A DNA stretch of 64,000 nucleotides from Lachnospiraceae bacterium (GCA_910575275.1 CAJTEE010000001.1:372001-436000); one strand, 5' to 3'. Counted from the first letter of the stretch, positions 54,031 through 62,892 are shown. Numbers and translations are program-made. The notes: a model not told the origin generated them from the sequence alone.

Positions 54031-54705
54031 TCAATACCTGCCTTCTTCCTCGTCTCTGACAATCACACCCTTGTCAATCGTGACGACACGCTTCTTCATC
54101 CGGTCCACAAGCTCATGGCTGTGGGTTACAACAATCACAGTCGTCCCCTGCCTGTTGATCGCATCCAGAAGGCGCATGATTTCTTCTGCGTTCTGCGGGT
54201 CAAGGTTGCCGGTTGGTTCGTCGGCCAAAAGCACCTCGGGACGATTGATTAACGCCCTGGCGATGGCCACCCGCTGCTGCTCGCCGCCGGAAAGCTGGTG
54301 CGGATAGTATTTATACTTTGAGGACAGGCCCACCAGAGTCAGCATCTTAGGCACTGATTCACGGATCATACGCCCGGAAGCGCCGATCACGCGCTGGGCA
54401 AAGGCCACATTTTCATAAACATTCCTGTCCTTCAGGAGCCGGAAGTCCTGAAATACGACCCCCAGCCTCCTCCGATACTTCGGAATATGCCTGCGCTTGA
54501 GCCTCCCCAGATCCACGTCGTTTACAGTGACGCGGCCGGAAGTGAGCTCTGTCTCCTTGAGAAGGATCTTTACTAGTGTAGACTTCCCCGAACCGCTCCG
54601 GCCCGTGATAAAGACAAACTCTCCGTCCTCTATGATCAGGTTGATATCCCGCAGTGCACGCTTGCTCTTGTCGTAGATCTTTGTCAGATGTGCGATTTCT
54701 ATCAT
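54031..54705 (-). CDS. ftsE: Cell-division ATPase FtsE
   Basis: A 224-residue ATPase with Walker A '[17 protein letters not shown]', Q-loop '[20 protein letters not shown]', signature '[15 protein letters not shown]' and Walker B '[13 protein letters not shown]'. It begins one base after the PucR-type regulator gene, so the two share a transcript. Confidence 0.96.
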   Translation of the reverse strand: MIEIAHLTKIYDKSKRALRDINLIIEDGEFVFITGRSGSGKSTLVKILLKETELTSGRVTVNDVDLGRLKRRHIPKYRRRLGVVFQDFRLLKDRNVYENVAFAQRVIGASGRMIRESVPKMLTLVGLSSKYKYYPHQLSGGEQQRVAIARALINRPEVLLADEPTGNLDPQNAEEIMRLLDAINRQGTTVIVVTHSHELVDRMKKRVVTIDKGVIVRDEEEGRY

Positions 54706-54706
54706 G

Positions 54707-55795
54707 TTAATAATCCAGATTTTCCATATACTTCATATACTTCACAACCATGAGCGCGATTTTAAACGTAATCGCATCCTCAAAGATCCGCAGATCGAGG
54801 CCCGTGCTCTTTTGCAGCTTATCCAGGCGGTATACCAGCGTATTCCTGTGTATATAGAGCTGTCTGGATGTCTCGGATACGTTCAGGCTGTTTTCAAAAA
54901 ATTTATTGATCGTCGTGAGCGTCTCCTCGTCAAACTCGTCGGGGCTCCTGCCGTCAAAAATCTCTTTAATAAACATGCGGCAGAGCGGAAGCGGAAGCTG
55001 ATAAATCAGGCGTCCGATACCCAGATTGGAATATGCCACAACATTTTTCCCGCTGTAAAAGATCTTCCCGACATCGAGGGCCATTTTGGCCTCCTTATAG
55101 GAGCGTGAGACATCCTTGATCTCATTCACGATCGTGCCAAACGCAATATGGACCTTAGACATGGCCTCCGTGTTCAGCATATCGAGCAGCATGTTGGCAA
55201 CCTTTTCCAGATCCTCATACGTCTCGCCCGGTTTCACCTCGCGCACAAGGATGATATTTTTCTCATCGACAGCCGTGATAAAGTCCTTCGTCTTTGTGGA
55301 GAACAGGCTTCGTACGGTTTCAAGGGCGTTGGCATCTTTTTCGGTCTTTGTCTCGATCAGAAAGACCACCCGTTTCATATTGACTTCAATATGAAGCTTC
55401 TTCGCCCGGTTATAAATATCGACCAGAAGAAGATTGTCCAGGAGAAGGTTCTTGATGAAGTTATCCTTGTCGAAGCGCTCCTTGTAAGCCACCAGCAGAT
55501 TTTGGATCTGAAACGCGGCCAGCTTTCCCACCATATAAACGTCGTCACTGCCGCCCTTTGCGAGCAGGATATATTCTAATTGATGTTCGTCAAATACTTT
55601 AAAAAACTGATAACCCGAGATCACCTGGCTGTCCGCCGGTGAATCCACGAACGCAAGGATAGAGCTCTCGTACTCCTCCGCCTGTTCGAAGGTTGAGGCC
55701 AGCAGCTTGCCTTCCACGTCGCAGACACAGAGGTCTATTCGCGTAATCTCTTTAAGCCCTTCAATATTAGACTGCAGTATCTGATTGGATATCAT
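54707..55795 (-). CDS. PucR/CdaR-type regulator with C-terminal HTH
   Basis: A 362-residue regulator. The N-terminal sensing part (~1-130) has 'CVCDVEGKLLASTFEQAEEY', a GGDEF-like middle follows, and the PucR-type C-terminal helix-turn-helix is 'NVSETSRQLYIHRNTLVYRL' with DKLQKSTGLDLR. The ligand is unknown. It is directly upstream of ftsE in one operon, so it may couple cell division genes to a metabolic signal. That is an inference. Confidence 0.85.
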   Translation of the reverse strand: MISNQILQSNIEGLKEITRIDLCVCDVEGKLLASTFEQAEEYESSILAFVDSPADSQVISGYQFFKVFDEHQLEYILLAKGGSDDVYMVGKLAAFQIQNLLVAYKERFDKDNFIKNLLLDNLLLVDIYNRAKKLHIEVNMKRVVFLIETKTEKDANALETVRSLFSTKTKDFITAVDEKNIILVREVKPGETYEDLEKVANMLLDMLNTEAMSKVHIAFGTIVNEIKDVSRSYKEAKMALDVGKIFYSGKNVVAYSNLGIGRLIYQLPLPLCRMFIKEIFDGRSPDEFDEETLTTINKFFENSLNVSETSRQLYIHRNTLVYRLDKLQKSTGLDLRIFEDAITFKIALMVVKYMKYMENLDY

Positions 55796-55939
55796 AGCGG
55801 TCTCTCCTTTTCATAAATCTAGACATTCCCATTTCTCTTATTTTAATGCAAAATCACAAAAAAGAAAAGAAAAATTTTGTACATTTTCATAAAAAGGCGG
55901 GCACATATAAAAAAGTGTGCATCCTGGCCCGTTAGGGCC

Positions 55940-55985
55940 TTTTTGTCTTATAGGAAATTCGAAGGAATTTCCTATAAGACAAAAA
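55940..55985. repeat. 21-bp perfect palindrome upstream of the PucR-type gene
   Basis: TTTTTGTCTTATAGGAAATTC (55940-55960, 21 bases) is followed by a 4-base loop and its exact reverse complement (55965-55985). With T and A runs at its edges it can act as a terminator in both directions. GGCCC-GTTA-GGGCC directly precedes it. Confidence 0.8.
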
Positions 55986-56015
55986 AGACCGGTTTCGTTA
56001 AGAAAACCCGGTCTT
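55981..56015 (-). terminator. Terminator of the MalK-like gene
   Basis: On the minus strand AAGACCGGG and CCGGTCTT pair around an A/T-rich loop, followed by TTTTTT (shared with the adjoining palindrome). It lies 13 bases past the stop codon. Confidence 0.75.
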
Positions 56016-56027
56016 CCGTTTCTGTTC

Positions 56028-57131
56028 TTAGCAGGTAAGACTCTGGCCTGTGTCGGCATCAAAGATAAATACTTTCTTCACATCGACCTTCAGGCAGATT
56101 TCCCCCCCTATTCCACAGGCAGGCATTCCGTCCGCAAAAGCCGTTCCGACCGTCTCTCCCGCCGTAAAGTGCAGAAGCGGCCGATTTTTGTAAAGCTCCA
56201 TTCCCTCTAATACCGCCGCGAAAACACCAGCCGCCTCTTTTTCATCTGTCAGCCGCAGCACCTCCGGCCGTATGCCAAGGATCACCTGCTTTCCGAAACA
56301 GCCCTGCTTGGCAAGCCGCTTCCCCTGCTCGTCCGAAAGGATCAGCCGGCCGCCGGAAAGAGAAAGGCCGACCCGGTTCTCCTCGCCGAATACCATAGCC
56401 GAAAACTGATTGAGCGGCGGCCGGCTTACATACTCCGCCGCATACAGGCAGCCTGGCTTTTCATAAAGCTTTGCAGGCGCCGCATCCTGGCAGACTGCCC
56501 CGTCCTTTATCAGTACCAGACGGCTCCCGAAGCCGGTGATGCACTCCCGTCTGTCAGCCGCGTAGAGAACCGTCACGTCAAGCGTCTCATAGATCTTAAG
56601 AAGAGTCTCCCTGCATATCTCCTGCGACTCCTCGTTAAAGTCTGCAAGCATGCTGTCTATTAAAAGGATTTGGGGCCTGCGGATCAAAGCACGTCCCAGG
56701 AGCACACAAAACCGCTCCGGTTCTGTCAGCTCCTCCGGCTTTTTTTCGAGCACCGTTTCCAGTGAGAGGAGCTTTGCGGTTTCCTCCACCCGTTGTTCGA
56801 TCTCCTTTTGTGGAAGCTTTCCGAGCCTTAATGCAAAGGCCAGATTGTCGGCCACATTCATCTCCGGATACGGCACGGAATTCTTAAACAGCATCGCCAG
56901 ATTCCGGTCTCTCGGCTCTGCGAAGGTCTTGTCCTCCCCGTCGATCCAAAGTGTTCCCGACGTAAAGTCGTCAAGTCCCGCAATCATCCGTAAAAGCATG
57001 GTCTTTCCGCAGTCTTCATCCCCTGCCAGAATAAGAAACTCCTTCCCCCGGATTTCCAGATTAAAGTCCCGGATCATCTGATGTCCGCCCGCATACGTCT
57101 TATTCACATTTTTCAGCAACAAACCGGCCAT
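56028..57131 (-). CDS. Degenerate MalK/UgpC-type ABC ATPase-like protein
   Basis: A 367-residue protein with the full layout of a sugar-importer ATPase: NBD 1-235 plus a C-terminal TOBE-like domain with 'GIRPEVLRLTDEKEAAG'. Its chemistry is lost. The P-loop is 'GDEDCGKT' (37-44). The Q-loop Gln is Lys83 ('LAMLFKNSVPYPEM'). The signature LSGGQ reads LTEPE (135-139). The Walker B catalytic Glu is Ser160 ('ILLIDS'), and the switch His is Ala192 ('LYAADRR'). It may bind nucleotide but should not hydrolyse it as a normal NBD. No permease or binding-protein gene lies nearby. The frame is intact, so it is probably retained as a regulator or scaffold. Confidence 0.8.
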   Translation of the reverse strand: MAGLLLKNVNKTYAGGHQMIRDFNLEIRGKEFLILAGDEDCGKTMLLRMIAGLDDFTSGTLWIDGEDKTFAEPRDRNLAMLFKNSVPYPEMNVADNLAFALRLGKLPQKEIEQRVEETAKLLSLETVLEKKPEELTEPERFCVLLGRALIRRPQILLIDSMLADFNEESQEICRETLLKIYETLDVTVLYAADRRECITGFGSRLVLIKDGAVCQDAAPAKLYEKPGCLYAAEYVSRPPLNQFSAMVFGEENRVGLSLSGGRLILSDEQGKRLAKQGCFGKQVILGIRPEVLRLTDEKEAAGVFAAVLEGMELYKNRPLLHFTAGETVGTAFADGMPACGIGGEICLKVDVKKVFIFDADTGQSLTC

Positions 57132-57212
57132 AGTCTCCTCCTCGCATGTACCATTCTCTCCTTTATCCTACCGGAAACAGCTGAATTTTTCCATATGGCT
57201 TTTCCACAAAAT

Positions 57213-57260
57213 ATTCGCCGGTTTTCCATGAAAATTGCATAGGGACCGGCGAATACTCAA
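57213..57260 (-). terminator. Hairpin downstream of ridA
   Basis: On the minus strand ATTCGCCGGT pairs with ACCGGCGAAT (57254-57245 with 57222-57213), loop 22 bases, followed by ATTTTGT. It is a moderate terminator, about 70 bases after the ridA stop. Confidence 0.5.
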
Positions 57261-57325
57261 AAAAATGTTTCCTCTTTTTATGAAAAAGCACCAATATACA
57301 AGCTTTTATTTGTCTAATTTGACAG

Positions 57326-57700
57326 TCATTTTACCGCGATCGCTTCCATCTCCAAAAGAACGTTTTTGGGCAGGCAGGCAACCTCCACGCAGGAGCGGGC
57401 CGGGCAGTCCTTGTCAAAATATTTGGAGTAAATTCCGTTGATCGCGGCAAAGTCATTCATGCTCTGAATAAACACCGTGGTCTTCACCACCTGCTCCAGA
57501 GATGTCCCTGCCGCTGCCAGAAGATTCTGCATGTTCTTCATGACCTGCTCCGCCTGCGCCTCGATTCCCTCCGGGATCTCCCCCGTGGCAGGATTGACCG
57601 GAATCTGGCCAGAGGCAAAGACAAAGCCGTTCGCCTCGATCGCCTGTGAATAGGGGCCGATCGCCGCCGGTGCATTGGTTGTGCTGATTACTTTTTTCAT
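57326..57700 (-). CDS. ridA: RidA-family enamine/imine deaminase
   Basis: A 124-residue RidA protein, which hydrolyses reactive 2-aminoacrylate-type enamines. Typical segments are 'STTNAPAAIGPYSQAIEANG', 'FASGQIPVNPATGEIP', 'VVKTTVFIQSMNDFAAING' and the catalytic Arg in 'CPARSCVEVACLPKNVLLEM'. It lies 17 bases downstream of cvfB. Confidence 0.95.
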   Translation of the reverse strand: MKKVISTTNAPAAIGPYSQAIEANGFVFASGQIPVNPATGEIPEGIEAQAEQVMKNMQNLLAAAGTSLEQVVKTTVFIQSMNDFAAINGIYSKYFDKDCPARSCVEVACLPKNVLLEMEAIAVK

Positions 57701-57717
57701 GATTTTGTTTCCTCCAG

Positions 57718-58563
57718 TTATTTTATTTTTATATGTTTATCGGTAATTTCAATTTTCCCTTCTTTAAGAAGGCGGCCTACCGCGCGCTTAAAGGCGTTCT
57801 TACTAAGCCTGAATTCTCTGGCGATCACCTCCGGCGAAGCCTTGTCGTTAAAGGGCAGGCAGTCGTCAAACTCTCCGATGACCTGCAGAATGTGCGCCGC
57901 GTCGCTGTCGATCTCGCTGTAGGCTCTGCCTCTGGAGGTGAGATCGAGCTTTCCGTCCTCCCTCACCTTCTCCACGCGGACATGTACCTCCTGTCCGACC
58001 TTAAAGCCGGCGTACCTCTCCCTTTTGGGAAGCAGTCCGTAATACCTCTCATCCACGGCCACAAACGCGCCGTTCTCCTCGTTCACCTCATAAACAAAGC
58101 CGCCCACCTCATCACCGGCCTGATAGGGTGAGGCGTTCTTTAAATACGGGTAGACCCGCATCGTAGCCGCCAGACGCTTACTCTTGTCAAGATAAAGCGC
58201 AATCAGGCAGCGCTCCCCCTTCCTCACCGGATGCGTCTGCTCCCTAAACGGAAGCAGAAGGTCCCTTTCCAGGCCCATATCCAAAAAGGCGCCGATTTTG
58301 GAAACCTCTTTTACCTCCAGTACGGCCGTATTTCCCAGGGTGACCTTCGGAACCGTCGTGGTCGCGATCAGGCGGTCCTCTGAATCACGGTAGACAAATA
58401 CCTCCAGCCGGTCTCCCGGCTTTGTCCCCGCAGGGACCTGCTTTTTGGGAAGCAGAACGCCTTTTTCCTGTTCCGTTCCCGCTGCATCCGGCTCTGCGAG
58501 ATAAACGCCGAATTCTTTTTCCTTTATAACCTGCAGCGTCTGCAGGGTTCCGATTTCCAGCAT
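57718..58563 (-). CDS. cvfB: CvfB-like S1-domain RNA-binding protein
   Basis: A 281-residue CvfB/YitL-type protein: three S1-like OB domains ('LPKKQVPAGTKPGDRLEVFV', 'VSKIGAFLDMGLERDLLLPF', 'GLLPKRERYAGFKVGQEVHV') and a C-terminal winged helix ('EFRLSKNAFKRAVGRLLKEG'). It affects expression of virulence or stress genes in staphylococci. ATG 58563 follows GGGGAGAAAAGGA. The open frame to 58701 overlaps the thioesterase end and is not used. Confidence 0.9.
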   Translation of the reverse strand: MLEIGTLQTLQVIKEKEFGVYLAEPDAAGTEQEKGVLLPKKQVPAGTKPGDRLEVFVYRDSEDRLIATTTVPKVTLGNTAVLEVKEVSKIGAFLDMGLERDLLLPFREQTHPVRKGERCLIALYLDKSKRLAATMRVYPYLKNASPYQAGDEVGGFVYEVNEENGAFVAVDERYYGLLPKRERYAGFKVGQEVHVRVEKVREDGKLDLTSRGRAYSEIDSDAAHILQVIGEFDDCLPFNDKASPEVIAREFRLSKNAFKRAVGRLLKEGKIEITDKHIKIK

Positions 58564-58691
58564 GTCCTTTTCTCCCCTTTTTTTTAAGTGCGCGCTTTGC
58601 ACACACTCGCGCCGGAGTACCCTTACCTTGTGCGAGGCCGCACTCCGTTGGGTCAGGCGCTGCACATCCCGGCCCGGCAGGGCCCTTTGCC

Positions 58692-59423
58692 TTATAGACA
58701 AGGATCCGCCGTCCTTACCCGCAGCTCCACGTTCGCAAAAATCGAACCGTCGGCTCCGCTCAGGGAAACCACATAGCCCGCCTCTGTCCTGGCACGTCTT
58801 ATCGTCACCTCGTCGCCCAGCACGGCTGCTTTCTTATAGTCCGCCCGGATCTCCTGAATTTCCGTTCCTTCCGGCAAAGCCTCCCGTGCCATATCCACAT
58901 ACTGGGCGTTATTCACATGATGGTTGGTATCAATCTGATGCTTCATCACACGGATTCTTCCCGCTTCCTCCATATCGGCGGCTGGCAGCACGATCTTACG
59001 CGGTGCATACTCCATAGGCAGCGCCTTCTGCATGGCCCCGTAAGGGGCAATCCGCTCTTTCGTAAGCCGCATTGGCCTCCCTGCCTCCCGGTCAAATAAA
59101 AACCAGCAGGAGTTTGCCTTTGCCGCCAGCTCCCCGTTTTTATCATAAAGCACAAAGTTTCTCAGTGCATAAATTCCCTTAAATGCATACGGCCAAGTCC
59201 CGACCGCAATCTCCTCACCAAGCATTGGCCGTTTGGCAATCACGATCTGCCAAGAGGACAGAAGCCACGCCTCCTTCTTTTCTCCCAGATAGCCAAGCCC
59301 CACGCCCAGATCCTCCGACTGCATCGTCGAGCAGTCCTGCATATAATTCATGATCCCGATTAACGACAGCCTCGCATCCGTATCTGTCTCGCTGTAACGG
59401 ACACGGCTTTTCAGTTGATACAT
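58692..59423 (-). CDS. Acyl-ACP thioesterase
   Basis: A 243-residue double-hotdog thioesterase of the FatA/FatB-like bacterial family, releasing fatty acids from ACP. Hallmarks are 'RVRYSETDTDARLSLIGIMN' and 'HQIDTNHHVNNAQYVDMARE', which carries the catalytic Asn/His pair. The acidic residue expected ~35 residues later is covered by 'IQEIRADYKKAAVLGDEV'. It follows the CAT-like gene by 28 bases and may be cotranscribed. Confidence 0.9.
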   Translation of the reverse strand: MYQLKSRVRYSETDTDARLSLIGIMNYMQDCSTMQSEDLGVGLGYLGEKKEAWLLSSWQIVIAKRPMLGEEIAVGTWPYAFKGIYALRNFVLYDKNGELAAKANSCWFLFDREAGRPMRLTKERIAPYGAMQKALPMEYAPRKIVLPAADMEEAGRIRVMKHQIDTNHHVNNAQYVDMAREALPEGTEIQEIRADYKKAAVLGDEVTIRRARTEAGYVVSLSGADGSIFANVELRVRTADPCL

Positions 59424-59451
59424 TCCGGTCTTCCTTTCCCACGTAACGCTT

Positions 59452-60141
59452 TCATTCTACCTGATTTTCCCCAGACACGCAAGCCTGTTTTTCATCCGTA
59501 TTTTTGCCGGGCTGCACCTTCAGTTCCTCATTGAGGCAGTCATAAAACCACGCAATATGCAGGCCATCCACCAGCGCATGGTGGCACAGGACCGATACCG
59601 GCATAAGAAGTCTCCCTCCCTGTTCCTCAAACCGTCCCCATGTAATTCTGGGATTGCTGTCTGCGGGAGACGGCGTCGGCTGGACGAGCGCCGTATACGA
59701 AAGCCATGGCACAGTCGAAAGAAAGAAAAACTCGCGTGAGTCCCCGGCCTCCTCCTCGATCGACCGCTTTTTCCTGGCCGCCTCCTGTGCGCGCTCTGCA
59801 TAAGGCAGATATTCCTCAAACGGCAGACTGGCATCCAGCGTACAATAGCAGTATGTACCGTCCTCCAAGGCCACCGTATGAGACGTCCGGCAGTTATCAT
59901 ATTCTAAAATCTGCCCCCCGGCAATCCTCTGTCGGAACTCTGGCACCCGATTCGCGGCCCTGGAAACACAATAGCAAAACGAAAGGAAAAACGGAAGCCC
60001 CTTTTCCTTTACCGCAGCCACCCATTCTGTGACATCCACCCGAACCGTAACCCCCACATAGGGGTTTGCCATCCCATTAAAATATTCAAAATGCTGTTTC
60101 CTCGGATAGTTCTCCCTGTCAAGCACTCTATATCCCATCAT
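59452..60141 (-). CDS. Chloramphenicol acetyltransferase-like protein
   Basis: About 229 residues of the CAT type-A fold: 'YPRKQHFEYFNGMANPYVGV' at the start, and the catalytic His in 'VSVLCHHALVDGLHIAWFYD' near the end. Classical CATs have HHAVxDGxH, so this keeps the essential His and Asp. Residues for chloramphenicol recognition are not obvious, so the substrate may differ and resistance should not be assumed. GGAGG precedes ATG 60141. 60138 is an alternative start. Confidence 0.8.
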   Translation of the reverse strand: MMGYRVLDRENYPRKQHFEYFNGMANPYVGVTVRVDVTEWVAAVKEKGLPFFLSFCYCVSRAANRVPEFRQRIAGGQILEYDNCRTSHTVALEDGTYCYCTLDASLPFEEYLPYAERAQEAARKKRSIEEEAGDSREFFFLSTVPWLSYTALVQPTPSPADSNPRITWGRFEEQGGRLLMPVSVLCHHALVDGLHIAWFYDCLNEELKVQPGKNTDEKQACVSGENQVE

Positions 60142-60353
60142 TCTTTCCTCCGCTGCCATCGTAATCGAGCAGGGAAGTCCTTCCCCTACTCGCCGCATGG
60201 CCCGCACGCCGCCTCAGCGGCGTATTCCTCCGTATGGGCCTGCGCATAAAAAGAGCCCGCAAATCAAGTGATCCCTTAATTTACAGGCTTCCCAAGCCGT
60301 TTGATTCGACAAATTAACCCAGCCACCCGATTTTCACCTCCGTTAGCTTCCAT

Positions 60354-60585
60354 TTACCGAGGAATGTATCGTTTGCATTTGTCATAACCGCAGTGTTCAC
60401 AGCGGTCTGCGTTTTTACAACACCATTTTCCGTCCACCCACTGCCAGCCGCCGGCTGTTGTCCGCGTTGGTTCCGTACCACCAGCCCCTATCATTCTTCT
60501 GCCGGCCTGCCGCAAATGCTGTCATACTCATAGCAGCCGCCAGCGCCGCAGTCCCTGCGGCAAGCGTCAAACGCTTCTTTTGCAT
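60354..60585 (-). pseudogene. Small secreted cell-wall-binding protein with frameshift
   Basis: ATG 60585 opens a signal peptide ('LTLAAGTAALAAAMSMTAFA'), followed by 'GWWYGTNADNS'. The frame then gives 'RRLAVGGRKMVL' and stops at 60415. One base out of phase the expected wall-binding repeat continues ('GWQWVDGKWCCKNADRCEHC') until TAA at 60354-60356. A one-base insertion near 60450 explains this. A short truncated secreted peptide would still be made. Confidence 0.5.
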
Positions 60586-60680
60586 CGAGATCTCCCTTTT
60601 TATGAATCCAATGTCTCCCCGGTCTATTAACAAAAAAGGCTGAAAACTATATAAAACAATAGTTCTCAACCCTCTCTCAG

Positions 60681-60753
60681 CTGGGCTACAAGGATTCGAA
60701 CCTTGAAAATGACGGAGTCAGAGTCCGTTGCCTTACCATTTGGCGATAGCCCA
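60681..60753 (-). tRNA. tRNA-Gln (CUG)
   Basis: A 73-base cloverleaf: acceptor arms TGGGCTA and TAGCCCA with discriminator G, anticodon stem ACGGA/TCCGT around the 7-base loop CTCTGAC (anticodon CTG), and T-arm CAAGG-TTCGAAT-CCTTG. The 3' CCA is not encoded. Confidence 0.93.
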
Positions 60754-60770
60754 TTGCGTTGACATGGTGT

Positions 60771-60799
60771 ATTATATCCCAACTCCTTTGATTCGTCAA
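60771..60799 (-). promoter_or_regulatory. Promoter of tRNA-Gln
   Basis: On the minus strand TTGACG (60799-60794) and TATAAT (60776-60771) are 17 bases apart, 18 bases upstream of the tRNA. Confidence 0.8.
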
Positions 60800-60881
60800 G
60801 AGTTTTTTTCAATTTTTTGGACAATTTATTACAACTTATATTGAGGGGTCCGCCCTTTCTCTCCTCTCGCTCCCGAAACAA

Positions 60882-60920
60882 CGCAGCAGAGGCCGTGGCA
60901 GACAGGCGGGGCCTCTGCTG
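60882..60920 (-). terminator. Hairpin downstream of the RsgI-like gene
   Basis: GCAGCAGAGGCC (60882-60893) and GGCCTCTGCTGC (60909-60920) form a 12-bp GC-rich perfect stem. On the minus strand GTTGTTT follows. It lies 7 bases past the stop codon. Confidence 0.7.
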
Positions 60921-60926
60921 CCCCCT

Positions 60927-62126
60927 CTACACAAACCCCGGCCCAATCCTATATTTAGGCACCGTCTCCTGAACCTCCGTTTCCACGGGAGCCGCCTCCG
61001 TCTCAGGAGGAGCCGTCTCGACCGGCACAGTCTCCTGCGGGGCAGTCTCGGCATGTTCTGCTGTCTCCGTCGGCAGAGTCTCCGGCACGGTCCAGTCTGT
61101 CGGCGCCTCGTTCTTTGGTTCCTCGGCCGACGGGAGTATGATCTCCTCCGGCACATTCTCCATGGAAGCCCCGCTCGGCGTCTGCTCCGGGGAAACGGTC
61201 TGATTTTCCGCTCTGTCTGAGGCTCTTGTCCCCCTGGTTTCTTCCGTCCTCCTCCGGCTGTTCTCCGCCCGCGTTGTTTCCTCCAAAGTCTCCTCTGTCT
61301 CGCTCGCACTGCTTTCCTCCGCCGCCGTTTCGGAGGGTTCTGTCTCGCCCGATATCTCATCCGGCTTTTTCTCATACACCGGCTTTACCGCCACAATCTC
61401 AAATGAAGTCCGGTACGCCTTCTTCGAGATCTCCTTTGCGATCTCATCTATGGTATATCCCGCAAGGCGGCTTTCGGCAGAGCGCCCAAGCTTCTCGTTG
61501 TTCTCTGTCAAATCCCGCACAAATGTCATCTTCCCCAGAGAGCACCCGTTCGCATCCGCCGCCTGCAAAAGCCCGACATGCTCTATGAGGGTCCCCACGT
61601 ACACAACCGCCCTCGACTGCCTTGCCTTTAGCAGATTCCTCGCACAGACCTCAATTTCCTCCGCAAGCGCCTCGCAGGATACACGCACTCCGCCTTCTAA
61701 TGTTCGTACAGTGATCAGGACCGCATTCCCCTCTGCGAGGCATTCCTGCCCCGAAAGCTCCTGAAACAGGGCGGAAAGCCCCTCTGAGAATGGCCGCCCC
61801 TCGATCTCTTTAAAGCTTCTGCCCCCGAAGCTGCCGGACACACCGAGGATCTCCCCCTTCCGGTTCAGCAGAAATTCCACGCGGCCGGCCGCCTCAACCT
61901 CTATGACGGCCGCCTCCTTCTTATCCTGCTTCAGGAACAAAAATGCCAGGACCCCTGCCGAAAACAGACAGATAAAAATCGCCAGAAAGGCCCCAAAAAG
62001 CCACCGTTTCACCGCATCCGCAGACGGCGTTCCGTCGCTCTCGTATCCGATCTCAGACCGATCGGCCCGCTGCTTTCCGTTCTCTTTGGCGTCCTCCCGA
62101 AGCTCTTTTGTTTCCTGCTCGTTCAT
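60927..62126 (-). CDS. RsgI-like single-pass membrane protein with Glu/Thr-rich tail
   Basis: A 399-residue protein. A cytoplasmic charged N-terminus (1-42) precedes one helix ('WLFGAFLAIFICLFSAGVLA'). An RsgI middle-domain-like extracellular part follows ('GRVEFLLNRKGEILGVSGSF', 'LTENNEKLGRSAESRLAGYT'). A disordered tail from ~255 is rich in Glu, Thr and Pro ('ETAPQETVPVETAPPETEA'). RsgI proteins are anti-sigma factors of SigI, but no sigI gene is adjacent and the N-terminus is not a clear RsgI anti-sigma domain. It may be a wall-sensing relative. Confidence 0.6.
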   Translation of the reverse strand: MNEQETKELREDAKENGKQRADRSEIGYESDGTPSADAVKRWLFGAFLAIFICLFSAGVLAFLFLKQDKKEAAVIEVEAAGRVEFLLNRKGEILGVSGSFGGRSFKEIEGRPFSEGLSALFQELSGQECLAEGNAVLITVRTLEGGVRVSCEALAEEIEVCARNLLKARQSRAVVYVGTLIEHVGLLQAADANGCSLGKMTFVRDLTENNEKLGRSAESRLAGYTIDEIAKEISKKAYRTSFEIVAVKPVYEKKPDEISGETEPSETAAEESSASETEETLEETTRAENSRRRTEETRGTRASDRAENQTVSPEQTPSGASMENVPEEIILPSAEEPKNEAPTDWTVPETLPTETAEHAETAPQETVPVETAPPETEAAPVETEVQETVPKYRIGPGFV

Positions 62127-62140
62127 ACCACAGTTCCCCT

Positions 62141-62881
62141 TTATTCTTCATCATACTCCACCCCGACAAGAAACAGTCCCTCCGGCGGAACAGCCGGGCC
62201 CGCGGCCTCCCGCGAACGGGCCTCCAGGATCTCCTTCATGTCTTCCGGCTTCCGGTTCCCGAGGCCTACCTCCAAAAGCGTCCCTGTGAGGATCCGCACC
62301 ATGCGGTACAGAAAGCCGTTTCCCTTATAGAGAAAGGTACACACTGTCCCCTCCCCCGTGATCTCGATCGTATCCAGACGTCTGACCGTGCTCTTTTTCA
62401 TTTTCCTGTTTGCGCAGAAGCTTTTAAAATCATGTTCTCCGATCAGGTACGCCGCCGCGGCCCGCATTCTCTCCACATCCGGCTTTTTCCCCAGTCCATA
62501 TGCGTATTTTCGGGAAAAAACCGGCTTTTTGTCGGATGTCTCCACATAATATGCATACGTTTTTCGCCGCGCCGAGAGCCGGCTGTGAAACCGTCCAGGC
62601 ACCTCCCGGACCGCAAGGATCCGGATGTCTTCCGGAAGATACCGATTCAGATAGTCCATGGCTGCCCTCGGCGTGGCGCAGACCGTTTCGTCGATATGAA
62701 AGTTCATCGTCTGCCCCTTCGCGTGGACACCCGCATCCGTCCGGCCTGAACCCGCGATCTCTATGGGCTCCTTGGCCCATTTTTCAAGCACGGCCTCGAT
62801 TCTTTCCTGGATCGTGTTCTTTGTATTTCCCTGCTTCTGCCAGCCGTCATAGCGGGTCCCGTCGTATTCAAGCACCGCCAT
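62141..62881 (-). CDS. truA: tRNA pseudouridine synthase A, second copy
   Basis: A 246-residue standard-length TruA: 'LEYDGTRYDGWQKQGNTKNT', catalytic Asp in 'GSGRTDAGVHAKGQT', 'KGNGFLYRMVRILTGTLLEV'. It has no C-terminal extension, unlike the copy at 15.5-16.6 kb. ATG 62881 has GAGG nine bases upstream. GTG 62896 overlapping the mscL stop is possible. Two TruA paralogues are not rare in Clostridia, and the division of labour is unknown. Confidence 0.93.
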   Translation of the reverse strand: MAVLEYDGTRYDGWQKQGNTKNTIQERIEAVLEKWAKEPIEIAGSGRTDAGVHAKGQTMNFHIDETVCATPRAAMDYLNRYLPEDIRILAVREVPGRFHSRLSARRKTYAYYVETSDKKPVFSRKYAYGLGKKPDVERMRAAAAYLIGEHDFKSFCANRKMKKSTVRRLDTIEITGEGTVCTFLYKGNGFLYRMVRILTGTLLEVGLGNRKPEDMKEILEARSREAAGPAVPPEGLFLVGVEYDEE

Positions 62882-62892
62882 GTGATTTTTCC

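Noticed and set aside
59452-60141. Calling the CAT-like gene a chloramphenicol resistance determinant
   Set aside because: Only the fold and catalytic His/Asp are evident. Substrate-recognition residues cannot be judged by eye, so a resistance claim is not supported.
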